From positions 1 through 49,126 of the forward strand of contig NZ_QEIO01000026.1 in assembly GCF_003336425.1 (NCBI RefSeq): a stretch of DNA of 49,126 nucleotides, given 5' to 3'. This document shows positions 25,275-33,907 of the stretch, piece after piece. The stretch's first letter is position 1; the number at the start of each line of letters is the position of its first letter. Both the position numbers and the translations under genes were made by a program. Below the pieces are notes generated by a model, which saw nothing but the letters and a program-made list of their open reading frames with translations, had not been told where the DNA came from and did not search any database. This stretch comes from Marinitenerispora sediminis (lineage in GTDB: Bacteria > Actinomycetota > Actinomycetes > Streptosporangiales > Streptosporangiaceae).

Positions 25275-25636
25275 GTGCGGCCTCCCTCCTACCGGTGTCC
25301 GGCGGCCCGCGCGGGGCGCGGTCGGGCGGGTCCGCGGCGGCCGCCGTCCGGCGGGGGCCACGCGGTGGCGGGGACACCGGCGGCCGGAGTCGGCGCCGCC
25401 TCCCCGAGCACGGTCGACAGGGGACCCACCCATCACTCCCTTCTCGGCCCGCCCACCGGCCGCGTTCCGCGTGGCGCGGTCCGCCAGAGCCGACCCTAGG
25501 CGCGTCGGGCGCGGTGCCCGGGCCGGGCGTCCTGGCACGGGGCCGGTGGTTTACCTCAAATTTATGTGCGGTAGCTATTAGATGTACATGCTACTTAATC
25601 GAAGATTGTCCGGAACGCGCGGGGTGGGACTGCGGT
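25275..25636. other. Divergent intergenic region mnhA / marR
   Basis: The 362 bp between two divergent starts. The half near mnhA is GC-rich without clear elements. The 60 bp near marR are strikingly AT-rich and carry a probable operator (25571-25594). Both promoters must lie here, so the MarR protein could also influence the antiporter operon. Confidence 0.6.
25571..25594. promoter_or_regulatory. Probable MarR operator in AT-rich promoter
   Basis: The inverted repeat GTAGC (25571-25575) / GCTAC (25590-25594) encloses the perfect palindrome ATGTACAT (25582-25589). The surrounding 55 bp (about 25550-25605) are AT-rich and 40 bp upstream of the marR start, as expected for an autorepressed promoter. 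Confidence 0.55.
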
Positions 25637-26083
25637 ATGGATCGGGACGGCGAGGCGGCGTTCGCCGAGTTCGCGGCCGCCTGGAGCGACCTCGTCGGCG
25701 CGGTGGTCCGCGCCAAGGCGCGGGGCGCCCACAACGGTGAGCACGGCCTCACCATGGGCCAGGCCCTCGTCATGCACGCCATCTCCGGCCTGGAGCGCCC
25801 CACCGTCGGCGCCGTGGCCCACGCCCTGCACATCGCCTCGCCGTCGGCCACCCGCATGCTCCAGCAACTGGAGCGCAAGGGGGTGGTGGCCCGCCGCCGC
25901 TGCGCCGAGGACGAGCGCACCATCCTGGTCAGTGTCACCCCGCACGGCGAGGAGCTCCTCGCCGAGTGGCGCGCGCGGATGGCCGAGCGCCAGCGGCAGC
26001 TCTTCGACCGGATCGCCCCCGAACAGCGGCCGGTGCTCGTCGCGCTGCTGCACGACATGGGCGCGGTGATCGACGACCTCTGA
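25637..26083 (+). CDS. MarR-family transcriptional regulator
   Basis: A 148-residue winged-helix regulator. The recognition region is TVGAVAHALHIASPSATRML then QQLERKGVV. The wing is RRRCAEDERTILVSVTPHGEELL, with the Asp-Glu-Arg turn of MarR proteins. The ATG at 25637 gives the normal family length; the open frame continues upstream only through the operator and the mnhA promoter. It is transcribed alone, divergent from the Mrp operon, so its targets may be itself and the antiporter genes. The effector is unknown. Confidence 0.85.
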   Translation: MDRDGEAAFAEFAAAWSDLVGAVVRAKARGAHNGEHGLTMGQALVMHAISGLERPTVGAVAHALHIASPSATRMLQQLERKGVVARRRCAEDERTILVSVTPHGEELLAEWRARMAERQRQLFDRIAPEQRPVLVALLHDMGAVIDDL

Positions 26084-27139
26084 CCCGGGCCGCGCCGGGG
26101 AGCGCGGCCGCCACCGGGCGGCGGTAGGCGCCGCAGGCACCGGATGCCGGGGCCCCGCCGCCGCGACGGCGCGGGGGCCCACGGGGAGACCCGGACCGGC
26201 CGAGCGCCCGCGGCGCGGGTGCCGCCGTACCGGGCCGCGCCACGAGGACCGCGGCCGCCGTCGCGGCGCCGCACCCCGCCCGGCGCACGCGCGCGGTCCG
26301 CGGGCTCCGCCGCGCGCCGCCCGCGGCGTACCGGTGGCGCGGGTTTCGCCCCCCTCATCAGGGGGACCGCTTGGCCGGGACGGCGGCCGGAACCACCCAC
26401 CTGCCCCTTCCTGCCGCGAACAGGCGGCCGTGAGTGTACGGCCGCCCGCCGCCCATGAGCGGGCACCGGGCGAGCCGTTCCGGGGCAGGCGGCGGCCGGG
26501 CTGGCAGGGCGCGTGGTCCGCTGGCGCAGGCACCACCGACACGCCCACCTCGTGCCGGTGGTGCCGGCCTCGCTGGCCGCCAGGAGCGCTGTCCGGGGTG
26601 CTGACCGCGGCCGCGGTGCTCTGATCAGCGCGGCCCGGCCCCCTGGCCGCTCCTCGGCGCGCTGGCGCAGCGGACAGCCGCGGGCGGGCGCGGAGCGCGC
26701 CGGTCTCTGCCGGGACGGCCGTTCGCCCGTACTGGGGCCCGTGCGCGCCGACCGCGCCTGGCCGGCCGCCGCCGCATGGTCGGCGCTCACGCGGGTCTCG
26801 AATCGGACGCCGGGCCTCCCGGCAAGGCGGATGTCCGGAACACGGCGGCCGGGCGTGCGTGACCGTCGGCGACCGGACCGGCGCGGGCGGCAAGCGGGCA
26901 GGTCACCGGGACTTCCCGGGTGGCACCGGGTGGCCTCCGTTACCAGTAATCTCGGTTTGCCCCGCTTCACCGTCCGGAGTGCGCCGGTTCTACGTGTCCC
27001 ACCACGGCAGCGCGTCGTTGACCCGGACCGCGCGGGTGCACCTGGGCAGGGGGAAAGCAGGGCCCCATGACCAGGGGCGCGACAGAACGGCGGCGTCCAC
27101 GGGACCGGAACGCACTCGGGCCGGGGAAGGGGCTGGTAC
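26084..27139 (+). other. Gene-free stretch of about 1.06 kb
   Basis: Open frames on both strands here translate to low-complexity Arg/Pro/Gly/Ala sequence without recognisable domains, and none has a convincing start. The last 20 bp carry the GGAAGGGG ribosome binding site of the next gene. I see no repeat, tRNA or hairpin that explains the length. Confidence 0.55.
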
Positions 27140-28081
27140 ATGACGTGGGCCATCGCGGTGGCCGTCGCGGGGGCGCTGGCCTTCGCCGCGGGGGCCGCGC
27201 TCCAGCAGCGCGCGGCCGTGCACGTGTCGCCCGGGGCCGGTCAGGTCGGCATGCTCGTCCGGCTGTCCCGCGACCCGGTGTGGCTGGCCGGGACCGTGCT
27301 CAGCGGCTGCGGCCTCGCCGGGCACATGCTGGCCCTCGCACACGCCCCGCTCATGATCGTGCAGCCGGTCAACGTCAGCGGCCTGCTGTTCGCGGTGCTG
27401 ATCTCGGCGCTCGTCCACCGCCGCAGACCGCGGGCCGCGCAGATCTGGGGGGCGGCGGCGATCACCGTCGGGCTCGTCGCCCTGCTGTGCGTGCTGCCCA
27501 TGCCGGCGGAGGATCCCCGGTTGGACGGCGGGGAGCCGGTCGGACTACCGCTCATCGCGCTGGCCGTCATGCTGGCCTGCGTGTGGCTCTCCAGGTACAC
27601 CAGCGGCGCCGCGCGGGCGCTGGCCCTCGCGGTCGCGGGCGGCGTGGGGTACGCGGTGCTGTCGGCACTGGCCCGCGTGATCGGCGTGGGGGCCCTGGAC
27701 CATCCGGCCGGCGTGCTGCGCCCGCTCACCCTGGTGGCCGTCGTGGTGGGGCTGCTCGGCGCGCTCATCATCCAGAACGCCTACCGGACCGAGCACTTCA
27801 CGCTGGCCTACGCCACGCTGCTGATCTGCGACCCGCTTGCCTCGGTGGTCATCGGCGTGCTCTGCCTCGGCGAACCGCTGCCGAGCCATCCGGGTGCGGC
27901 CACCGTCGCGGCGCTGGCCGGCCTGCTCATCGCCGTCGGCACGGCCGTGCTGGCCCGCCACTCCCGGCCGCACGGCGCACTGCCCGCGACGGCACCGGCG
28001 CCCGACGAGCGACCGCACGGCACTCCCGATCCCGCTCCCGCCGACCCCGACCCACGCGACCAGGAACCCGCACGGTCCTGA
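27140..28081 (+). CDS. DMT-superfamily (NIPA/EamA-like) membrane transporter
   Basis: A 313-residue protein with about nine hydrophobic segments and a hydrophilic Pro/Asp-rich tail from residue 275. GALAFAAGAALQQRAAVHV at the N-terminus, APLMIVQPVNVSGLLFAVLI and FTLAYATLLICDPLASVVIG place it in the DMT group of NIPA-like putative Mg2+ or metabolite transporters common in actinobacteria. The second-half repeat ends with GEPLPSHPGAATVAALAGLL, the usual EamA ending. Substrate and direction are unknown. ATG with GGAAGGGG at about 8 nt. It stands alone between two long gene-free stretches. Confidence 0.8.
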   Translation: MTWAIAVAVAGALAFAAGAALQQRAAVHVSPGAGQVGMLVRLSRDPVWLAGTVLSGCGLAGHMLALAHAPLMIVQPVNVSGLLFAVLISALVHRRRPRAAQIWGAAAITVGLVALLCVLPMPAEDPRLDGGEPVGLPLIALAVMLACVWLSRYTSGAARALALAVAGGVGYAVLSALARVIGVGALDHPAGVLRPLTLVAVVVGLLGALIIQNAYRTEHFTLAYATLLICDPLASVVIGVLCLGEPLPSHPGAATVAALAGLLIAVGTAVLARHSRPHGALPATAPAPDERPHGTPDPAPADPDPRDQEPARS

Positions 28082-28082
28082 A

Positions 28083-28106
28083 CCGGACCGCCGGCGGGAT
28101 GTCCGG
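28083..28106 (+). terminator. Hairpin just after the DMT transporter
   Basis: CCGGAC (28083-28088) pairs with GTCCGG (28101-28106) directly after the stop codon; the 12-nt loop can add a small GC stem. Confidence 0.4.
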
Positions 28107-29353
28107 ACCCCGCGGCGGCCCGCCCCGCGAGCACACCGGGGAGGCGGCACCGGCGCCCGCGGCAGGCCTGCGGGCGCGCGGCCGGCACGCTGTCCGCACC
28201 GTGTCCGGCGTCGCGCAGGGGCGCCGGGGGGAGAGCGGCCGGCGGCCGACCGGGGGCACCGCGGAGAGCCGGCGGCATCGACCACCAGCCGGCAGACGAC
28301 CTTCCCGGGAACCCTCTGGTACCGCGTGGGCACGGCCGAACGAGCCGATCCCCCTCCGGCCACGCCGCCACGGTCCGGTGCCATGCCCCGGGCGCGGCGA
28401 CGCGGCGCCGATCACGCGACCGCGCGGCCCCCGTCCGCGATCGACCAGGCGGGGCGCGCACGCGGGCCGGACCGGGGCACGCGGACCCCGGCAGGGCCGG
28501 ACGCGGCCCCCAGGGCGGGATCGGAAACCTCGATGGGCCTGACCATCGCCCGTACCGCCGGGTGGCCGCGTTCCTCCCGGGGACGCCGGCGGAACCCTCG
28601 TCTCGCTCTCGGCTACCGGGGCGCAGCGCGGCCGGGCGAGGGCGCGACCACCGATGCGGCGCGGCCGCGATGCCAGGCCTTCACCGGCCAGCTGTCACCG
28701 GTCAGCCGTTCTCCGTGCCGCCGCCGCTGATACCCGTGCTCTCGGCCGGGGCGGCGGGCCCGCTCGTCCACATTCCGGCGGACCCGTTCGCCCGGGGCGC
28801 TCGCGGCGTGGAACACGACGGCCCGCGCCGTCCTGCTGCAGGCGGCCGGCGCGGTGGACGCGATCGTCGCCGGCTCCCCGCCCCTGGAAGCAGCGGGCCC
28901 GTGGGGCTCACCGCGGCCGTGCGGTACACCTGCCGGCTCCCGGCGCGCCGCGCACGGTCCGCGCTCCTGGCCCGGCCCTTCCCCGGCTCCGCGCCACCCG
29001 CCGCCCGGTGACCGGACGGCCCCGGCGGTGGAAGGGGCGGCGCCGCGCGGTCCCTCCGGCGCGCGGGCCGCCTCCTGGCGGCACCTCGCGCGAGCGGTTC
29101 CGGGCGGCTGAGGCGAAGGGCAGGGCCCTCCCCGCGGCCGGGACCCACCGCCGGCGTCGTCGGACGGCACGAGAGGCGGCCGCGAACCGGAGCCGCTCTC
29201 GGACCGGTGCGGCCGGCCGCCGGCGCACAGCACCCCGGGTGGCGACCGTGCAGTGGGAAGGTTCGCACGGGCGCCACCCGGGGCGGTTCCGGGCGGGGCG
29301 CCGCCGTCTCGGCGGTCCCCGGAGCGGTCCTCGTCTGGAGTTGTGGATGGGAC
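28107..29353 (+). other. Gene-free stretch of about 1.25 kb
   Basis: No recognisable protein in six frames. One short segment near 28790-28880 reads AAWNTTARAVLLQAAGAVDA, which has the look of a helical protein fragment, but I cannot place it in a family. It is flanked by frames full of Arg and Pro. It may be decayed sequence. Confidence 0.5.
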
Positions 29354-29392
29354 GCACCCGGCCCCCAGTCCCCCCAGATGGGGACCGGGTGC
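29354..29392 (-). terminator. Long two-part hairpin terminator of htrA
   Basis: GCACCCGG (29354-29361) pairs with CCGGGTGC (29385-29392), and inside it TCCCC pairs with GGGGA. The hairpin begins 8 bp past the protease stop, on its downstream side. Confidence 0.65.
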
Positions 29393-29399
29393 GGGTCGG

Positions 29400-31235
29400 T
29401 CATCCGCCGATGCTGTCGGCGGACTGGGTGGAGAGGGTCACGTCGGTCTCGTGGGTCCGGCCGTCCCGCTGGTAGGTGACGGTGACCGTGTCGCCCGGTT
29501 GGTGGGAGCGTACCGCGGCGATGAGGACGTCGGCGTCGGACACCCGCCGGTCGTCGATCTTGGTGACGACGTCGCCCGGCTGGAGCCCGGCGTCGTCCGC
29601 CGCGCCGCCGGAGGAGACCCGGACGATCCCCGCGCCCGGCTCGCCGTCGCCGCCGCCGGCCGAGGTGATGGTCGCGTCGATCGCCGCGTAATCGGCCCGG
29701 CCGTCCTCGATCAGCTGCTCGGCGATCGGGCGGGCCTGGTTGATCGGGATGGCGAAGCCGAGGCCGATCGACCCCGACTCGCCAGCGCCGGCACCCGTGG
29801 TCGCGATGGCCGTGTTGATGCCGATGACCTCGCCGGACATGTTCATCAGCGGACCGCCCGAGTTGCCCGGGTTGATGGGGGCGTCGGTCTGGATGGCGTT
29901 GATGACCGTGGAGGTCTGCGTCGACGTCGGTCCCGAGGAGCCGTCCCCCTGGCCGGGGAACCCGAACGGCAGCTGCTGCTGCGGCTGCTCCTCCTGGGTG
30001 GTCCCGGTGTTGACGGGGCGGTCCACCGCGCTGACCACGCCGGACGTCACCGTCCCGGAGAGCCCGAGCGGTGAGCCGATCGCGACCACGTCCGCGCCCA
30101 CCTCGACCTTGTCGGAGTCGCCGAACGCGGCCGGGGTGAGGTCGTCCCGTCCGTCGACCTTGATCACCGCCAGGTCCGACACCGGGTCGGCGCCGAGCAC
30201 GCGGGCGGCGGCCTCGCTGCCGTCGTTGAACTGGACCTTGAGGCCGTCGTCGGCCGCGCCGGCGACCACGTGGTTGTTGGTGAGGATCTGGCCGTCGGCG
30301 CTGATGACGACGCCGCTGCCGCCGCTCCCGGTGCTCGTGCTGATGGACACCACGCTGGGCAGCGTCTTGGCGGCCACCGTGCTCACCGAGCCGCTGGAGA
30401 CGGAGCCGGACGGCTGCGCGGTCAGTGAGCTGGCCGCGGACCCCTCGTTGTGGGACAGCACCCGCGTCGTGACGACCGCCGCGGTCGGCCCGACGACCAG
30501 GCTGGTGACGAGCGCGGTCGCACCGGCGACCACCAGCATCCGCTTCTGGCCCGGACGCCCGCGGCCCGGTCGCGGCGGGCCCGCGGCGAACGCGCCGTGG
30601 GGGTGGAAGGGCGGCCCGCCGTAGCCGCCGCCGGCGTGCCCGCCGGCGGGGTGACCGCCGAACCCGTACGGGTCCGTCGGCTGCTCCGCCGAAGGCGCCG
30701 CGGCGAACGCCGCCGCCTCCCCCGGCGCGCCGGCGGGGTGGCTCCCGGCCGCGGCCGGGTGGCCGGCGGGGTCGTCCGGGTGACGGCCGTACGGCCCGGG
30801 TTCCCGGTACGGGGCGGCGGCCGGACCGCTCCAAGCGGCCGCCGCCGGGGCCGCGTCCCACTCGGCCCGCGGCCGCTCGGCGCGGGGGCGGCCGAACAGC
30901 CGCCGCCAGCGCGGCGGGCGGTTCGCGACCGAGGACCGGTGCGGCTGCCCGGCGGCCGGCGGCTGCTGCGCCGCCGCGGCTGCCTGGCCGCCGAGGACCG
31001 GGGGGAGCACGGCCGTCTCGTCGGCGGCTCCCGGTCCGGGCTCCGGCCGGGGGCCGTCCTCGGCCGCGCCGTGGTCGGAGGCGAAGGCACCGGTGCGGTC
31101 GGCGTCGGCGCCGGAGGGGGACGGCGGTCCGGCCGGCGCGGGGTCGGCACCGGCCGGACCGCTCCGCCGGTCGCCGGCGCGGTCGCCGCCCAGGCCCTCG
31201 CTGGAAGCGCCGCTGGTGGGGTCGGATGCGCTCAT
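29400..31235 (-). CDS. Membrane-anchored HtrA/DegP-type serine protease with PDZ domain
   Basis: A 611-residue protein. A cytosolic, disordered, Pro/Gly/Ala-rich N-terminus (1-230) precedes one membrane helix (about 233-256), then a trypsin-like protease domain and a C-terminal PDZ domain (about 520-605). The catalytic triad is His322 (NNHVVAG), Asp354 (SDLAVIKV) and Ser459 (NPGNSGGPL). Topology places the protease outside the membrane. The family degrades or refolds damaged envelope proteins; mycobacterial HtrA/PepD lies in the MprAB-SigE stress regulon, and an mprAB-like pair occurs at 16.3-18.6 kb. The ATG follows GGAGGAGCAC; the open frame upstream lacks family features. A Gln-rich insertion (EEQPQQQLPFGFPGQG) precedes the Ser motif, as in many actinobacterial members. 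Confidence 0.93.
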   Translation of the reverse strand: MSASDPTSGASSEGLGGDRAGDRRSGPAGADPAPAGPPSPSGADADRTGAFASDHGAAEDGPRPEPGPGAADETAVLPPVLGGQAAAAAQQPPAAGQPHRSSVANRPPRWRRLFGRPRAERPRAEWDAAPAAAAWSGPAAAPYREPGPYGRHPDDPAGHPAAAGSHPAGAPGEAAAFAAAPSAEQPTDPYGFGGHPAGGHAGGGYGGPPFHPHGAFAAGPPRPGRGRPGQKRMLVVAGATALVTSLVVGPTAAVVTTRVLSHNEGSAASSLTAQPSGSVSSGSVSTVAAKTLPSVVSISTSTGSGGSGVVISADGQILTNNHVVAGAADDGLKVQFNDGSEAAARVLGADPVSDLAVIKVDGRDDLTPAAFGDSDKVEVGADVVAIGSPLGLSGTVTSGVVSAVDRPVNTGTTQEEQPQQQLPFGFPGQGDGSSGPTSTQTSTVINAIQTDAPINPGNSGGPLMNMSGEVIGINTAIATTGAGAGESGSIGLGFAIPINQARPIAEQLIEDGRADYAAIDATITSAGGGDGEPGAGIVRVSSGGAADDAGLQPGDVVTKIDDRRVSDADVLIAAVRSHQPGDTVTVTYQRDGRTHETDVTLSTQSADSIGG

Positions 31236-31853
31236 GTGCTCCTCCGGACGGGGCTCGGGTTCCGGTGGGCGGCGGCTCCGGTCCGGGAGTCCCGCCCTCG
31301 GCGGAGAAGGTCGCCGCCGATATCTCGTGGTTCGCCAACAAGACTCGGCGCGGAAGGTTAGAGTGCGGTGAGACGGCGGATAGGCCGGGTTTCGAGTGGA
31401 AGGAGACGCTTGTCGGCCGGTCCGCGACGATGACACGCCCTACCGGCGTCCGGGCCCCCGCGCCCGTCTGACGAGGACGACGCGACCTCCTCGACCACCT
31501 TCCCCGCCGGTCGCGCGGCCGGGAGAGGCGTCCGGCCGGAACCGGCCGGACCGCCCACGTACGGGGGACGTCCGTCCGACCGCCGCCACGGCCGCGGCCC
31601 CCTCTCCACCGACGCGGAGCTCCCGCGAGCCGCCCTGACCCCCATCCGGCGCGTCGCCCGCGTTCCGGCCGCGACGTGCCGCACCATTGAGCCGTGCCGC
31701 CCCACGCCTCTCACACGAACCCACCGCGTGGCCGCCCACTAACCCAAGTCCGCAGGCCACGCGGTGTCCAGTCAGGGTAGCCCCCCGGCCCGCGCGCCGG
31801 AGCCGGGGGTCGGCGCGCGGCCTCCGGCGGCCCGGCCGGACTCACCCCGCCGG
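31236..31853. other. Intergenic region of about 620 bp upstream of htrA
   Basis: It holds the htrA promoter region (somewhat AT-richer around 31320-31400) and then GC-rich sequence to the TetR stop. No protein, repeat or clear promoter could be supported. Confidence 0.5.
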
Positions 31854-32468
31854 TCAGCGGCCGAGGGGAGCGCCGACGGCCGGCAGGACCGCCTGGTCGA
31901 CGATGGCGGTGATCGTGTCGTCGTCCGGTGGAACGCCGGTGTCGGTGAAGTACTTGATCACCAGCGCCTCGCCGATGTCCGCCACCACGGGGGTCACCAG
32001 CGCCCCGTCGATGGCGCCGCAGGCGGCGTAGTGCCGCAGGACCGTACGGGTGAAGCGCCCGCCGCGCGGCTCGAAGACGCGCTCGAACAGCGCTTCCGCC
32101 AACCCCGGATGCCGGTCGCGCTCGGTCATGATGGCGGCCACCGCGCGCGCCTGCGGGCTGCCCATCCAGCCGACCATCTGCCGCAGCGCCTCGATGAGGT
32201 CCCCGCGCAGGTCGTCGCTCGCGGGGGAGGGCACCTCCTGCGGGAAGGCGTCGCGCAGCGCGTCCAGCAGTAGGTCGTGCGGCGAGGTCCAGCGCCGGTA
32301 CAGCGAGGTTTTGGCGGCCCCCGCGCGGCGGGCGATGCCCTCCATCGTCATGCGTCCGAGGCCCACCTCCAGTACCTCCGCGATGGCCGCGTCATGGATG
32401 GCGGCCACCAGGGCCGCCCCCCGGCGCCGTCTGCCCGCGGGGCGCGTTTCCGCCGCCTCGTCGTCCAT
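31854..32468 (-). CDS. TetR-family transcriptional regulator
   Basis: A 204-residue regulator. The N-terminal HTH is at about 18-62 (MTMEGIARRAGAAKTSLYRR, then WTSPHDLLLDAL). The C-terminal ligand domain is of the TetR_C_11-like kind (RDRHPGLAEALFERVFEPRG...RFTRTVLRHYAACGAI). It is divergent from the DUF418 membrane protein, with an inverted-repeat operator between them, so it most likely represses itself and that neighbour. Ligand unknown. The ATG lies immediately before the acidic/basic leader MDDEAAETRPAGRRRRG. Confidence 0.88.
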   Translation of the reverse strand: MDDEAAETRPAGRRRRGAALVAAIHDAAIAEVLEVGLGRMTMEGIARRAGAAKTSLYRRWTSPHDLLLDALRDAFPQEVPSPASDDLRGDLIEALRQMVGWMGSPQARAVAAIMTERDRHPGLAEALFERVFEPRGGRFTRTVLRHYAACGAIDGALVTPVVADIGEALVIKYFTDTGVPPDDDTITAIVDQAVLPAVGAPLGR

Positions 32469-32489
32469 ATGGATCTGATCCCCTTCTTA

Positions 32490-32538
32490 GATACGGAAGC
32501 GTTGCTTATATCGGGTCATTGGGATACGCTCGCGTATC
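32490..32538. promoter_or_regulatory. TetR operator sites between tetR and DUF418 gene
   Basis: GATACGC-TC-GCGTATC (32523-32538) is a perfect 7-bp inverted repeat, and its right half overlaps a -10-like TATCTA. A second, weaker copy begins with GATACG at 32490 (GATACG-GAAG-CGTT). Two sites fit separate control of the divergent promoters by the TetR protein. Confidence 0.7.
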
Positions 32539-32641
32539 TAACGGCAGCGTAGTGCGCCCTTTGCCGGTGATGCGTTCGAGCCCACTCCTGCCGGCATGTC
32601 CCGTCATGTTCACCCCCATTCCGGACAGAAGGCGAGACCCC

Positions 32642-33838
32642 GTGTCCACTTCGTTCACCGCAGCGGGGCCGGCCGCCCCCGACGCCGCGCGAGCGCCCCG
32701 CCGCTCTCTCGCCCCCGACCTGGCCCGCGGCCTGATGCTGCTGGTCATCGCGCTCGTCCACGCGCACATGTTCGTGGCCGTCGCCCCGCCCCTCAGCACG
32801 GGTTATCCGTCGGAGGGCACCGTCCTCGACCGCACCGCCGCCGCCGTGCTCACCCTGCTGGCCGACGGCCGCGGCTACCCGATGTTCGCCGCGCTGTTCG
32901 GCTACGGGCTCGCGCGGATCCTCGCCCGGCAGGAGGCCCGCGGCCGCGGCTGGCCGGCGGCCCGCCGGCTGCTGCGCAGGCGCGCCTGGTGGCTGCTCGC
33001 ATTCGGCGCCTGCCACGCGCTGCTGCTGTTCGGCGGCGACATCCTCGGCCCCTACGGCCTGCTCGCGCTGCTGCTCGTGGGGCTGCTGCGCCTCTCGGAC
33101 CGGGCGCTGCTGTGGACCGCCGCCGCCTGCGCCGCTGTGCTGCCGGTGCTGTACAACATCGCCTACACCTCCCTCATGATGGCGACGGGGTCCGCCGCGT
33201 CGGGCGCGGGAACGACCGACCCCCTGACCGACGCGGGACTGCGGATCGCGACCTGGCCGATCACCAGCCTGATGTTCGCGGTCGCGGCCGCCGCCCCGTT
33301 CCTCGTCGGCATGTGGGCCGGCCGGCACCGGCTGCTGGACCACCCCGAGCGCCACGTCACCCTGCTGCGCCGCGCGACCGCCGTCGGCATCTCCGCCGCC
33401 GTGCTCGGCGGTCTGCCGCTCGCGGCTGTCAACGCGCTGGTGTGGGAGGACCCGTCCACCACCGCGCTCATAGCGGTGAACACCCTGCACAGCGTCTCGG
33501 GGTACCTGGGCGGATTCGGCTACGCCGCGCTGATCGGCCTGCTGGCCGCGCGGTTCGCCGACCGGCGTGGCCCGGTCGTCACCGCCCTGGCCGCCTGCGG
33601 GGAGCGCTCCATGACCTGCTACCTGCTGCAGTCCGTGGCCTGGATGGTGCTCTTCACGCCCTACTACCTGGGGGTGGGCGAGCACGTCGGCGTCGCGCTG
33701 TCCGTCGCGGTCGCGGTCGCCGTCTGGCTGACCGGGATCGCGGTGGCGGAGGTGCTGCGCCGGGCCGGCCGGCGCGGTCCGGCCGAGGCCCTGCTGCGGC
33801 GGCTCGCCTACGGTCGGCCGGCCGCCGCGGCCCGCTAG
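32642..33838 (+). CDS. DUF418 (YeiB-like) membrane protein
   Basis: A 398-residue protein with about ten hydrophobic segments. LAPDLARGLMLLVIALVHAH at the start, GYPMFAALFGYGLARI, and the C-terminal ACGERSMTCYLLQSVAWMVL are typical of the DUF418 family, which belongs to the acyltransferase-3-like membrane proteins; no reaction is known. GTG 32642 is preceded by AGAAGGCGAG; an ATG at 32606 is the alternative. The divergent TetR regulator and its operator suggest induction by a small molecule, as for export or detoxification genes. Confidence 0.85.
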   Translation: MSTSFTAAGPAAPDAARAPRRSLAPDLARGLMLLVIALVHAHMFVAVAPPLSTGYPSEGTVLDRTAAAVLTLLADGRGYPMFAALFGYGLARILARQEARGRGWPAARRLLRRRAWWLLAFGACHALLLFGGDILGPYGLLALLLVGLLRLSDRALLWTAAACAAVLPVLYNIAYTSLMMATGSAASGAGTTDPLTDAGLRIATWPITSLMFAVAAAAPFLVGMWAGRHRLLDHPERHVTLLRRATAVGISAAVLGGLPLAAVNALVWEDPSTTALIAVNTLHSVSGYLGGFGYAALIGLLAARFADRRGPVVTALAACGERSMTCYLLQSVAWMVLFTPYYLGVGEHVGVALSVAVAVAVWLTGIAVAEVLRRAGRRGPAEALLRRLAYGRPAAAAR

Positions 33839-33865
33839 GCCGCTGCCGCCGGATCGGTGCTGGTC

Positions 33866-33892
33866 AGCGGTGGTCGGCGGTCGGCCACCGCT
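33866..33892. terminator. Hairpin between convergent genes
   Basis: AGCGGTGG (33866-33873) pairs perfectly with CCACCGCT (33885-33892) in the 69-bp gap between two convergent stops. Confidence 0.55.
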
Positions 33893-33907
33893 CGACCGGC
33901 GCGCCGA

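Noticed and set aside
25591-27153. A 520-codon minus-strand frame covering marR and the gap behind it
   Set aside because: Antisense to a clear MarR gene and without any domain in the remainder.
28562-29011. Possible gene with LIPVLSAGAAGPLVHIPADP
   Set aside because: Start lacks a ribosome binding site, composition turns Arg/Pro-rich, and no family could be named.
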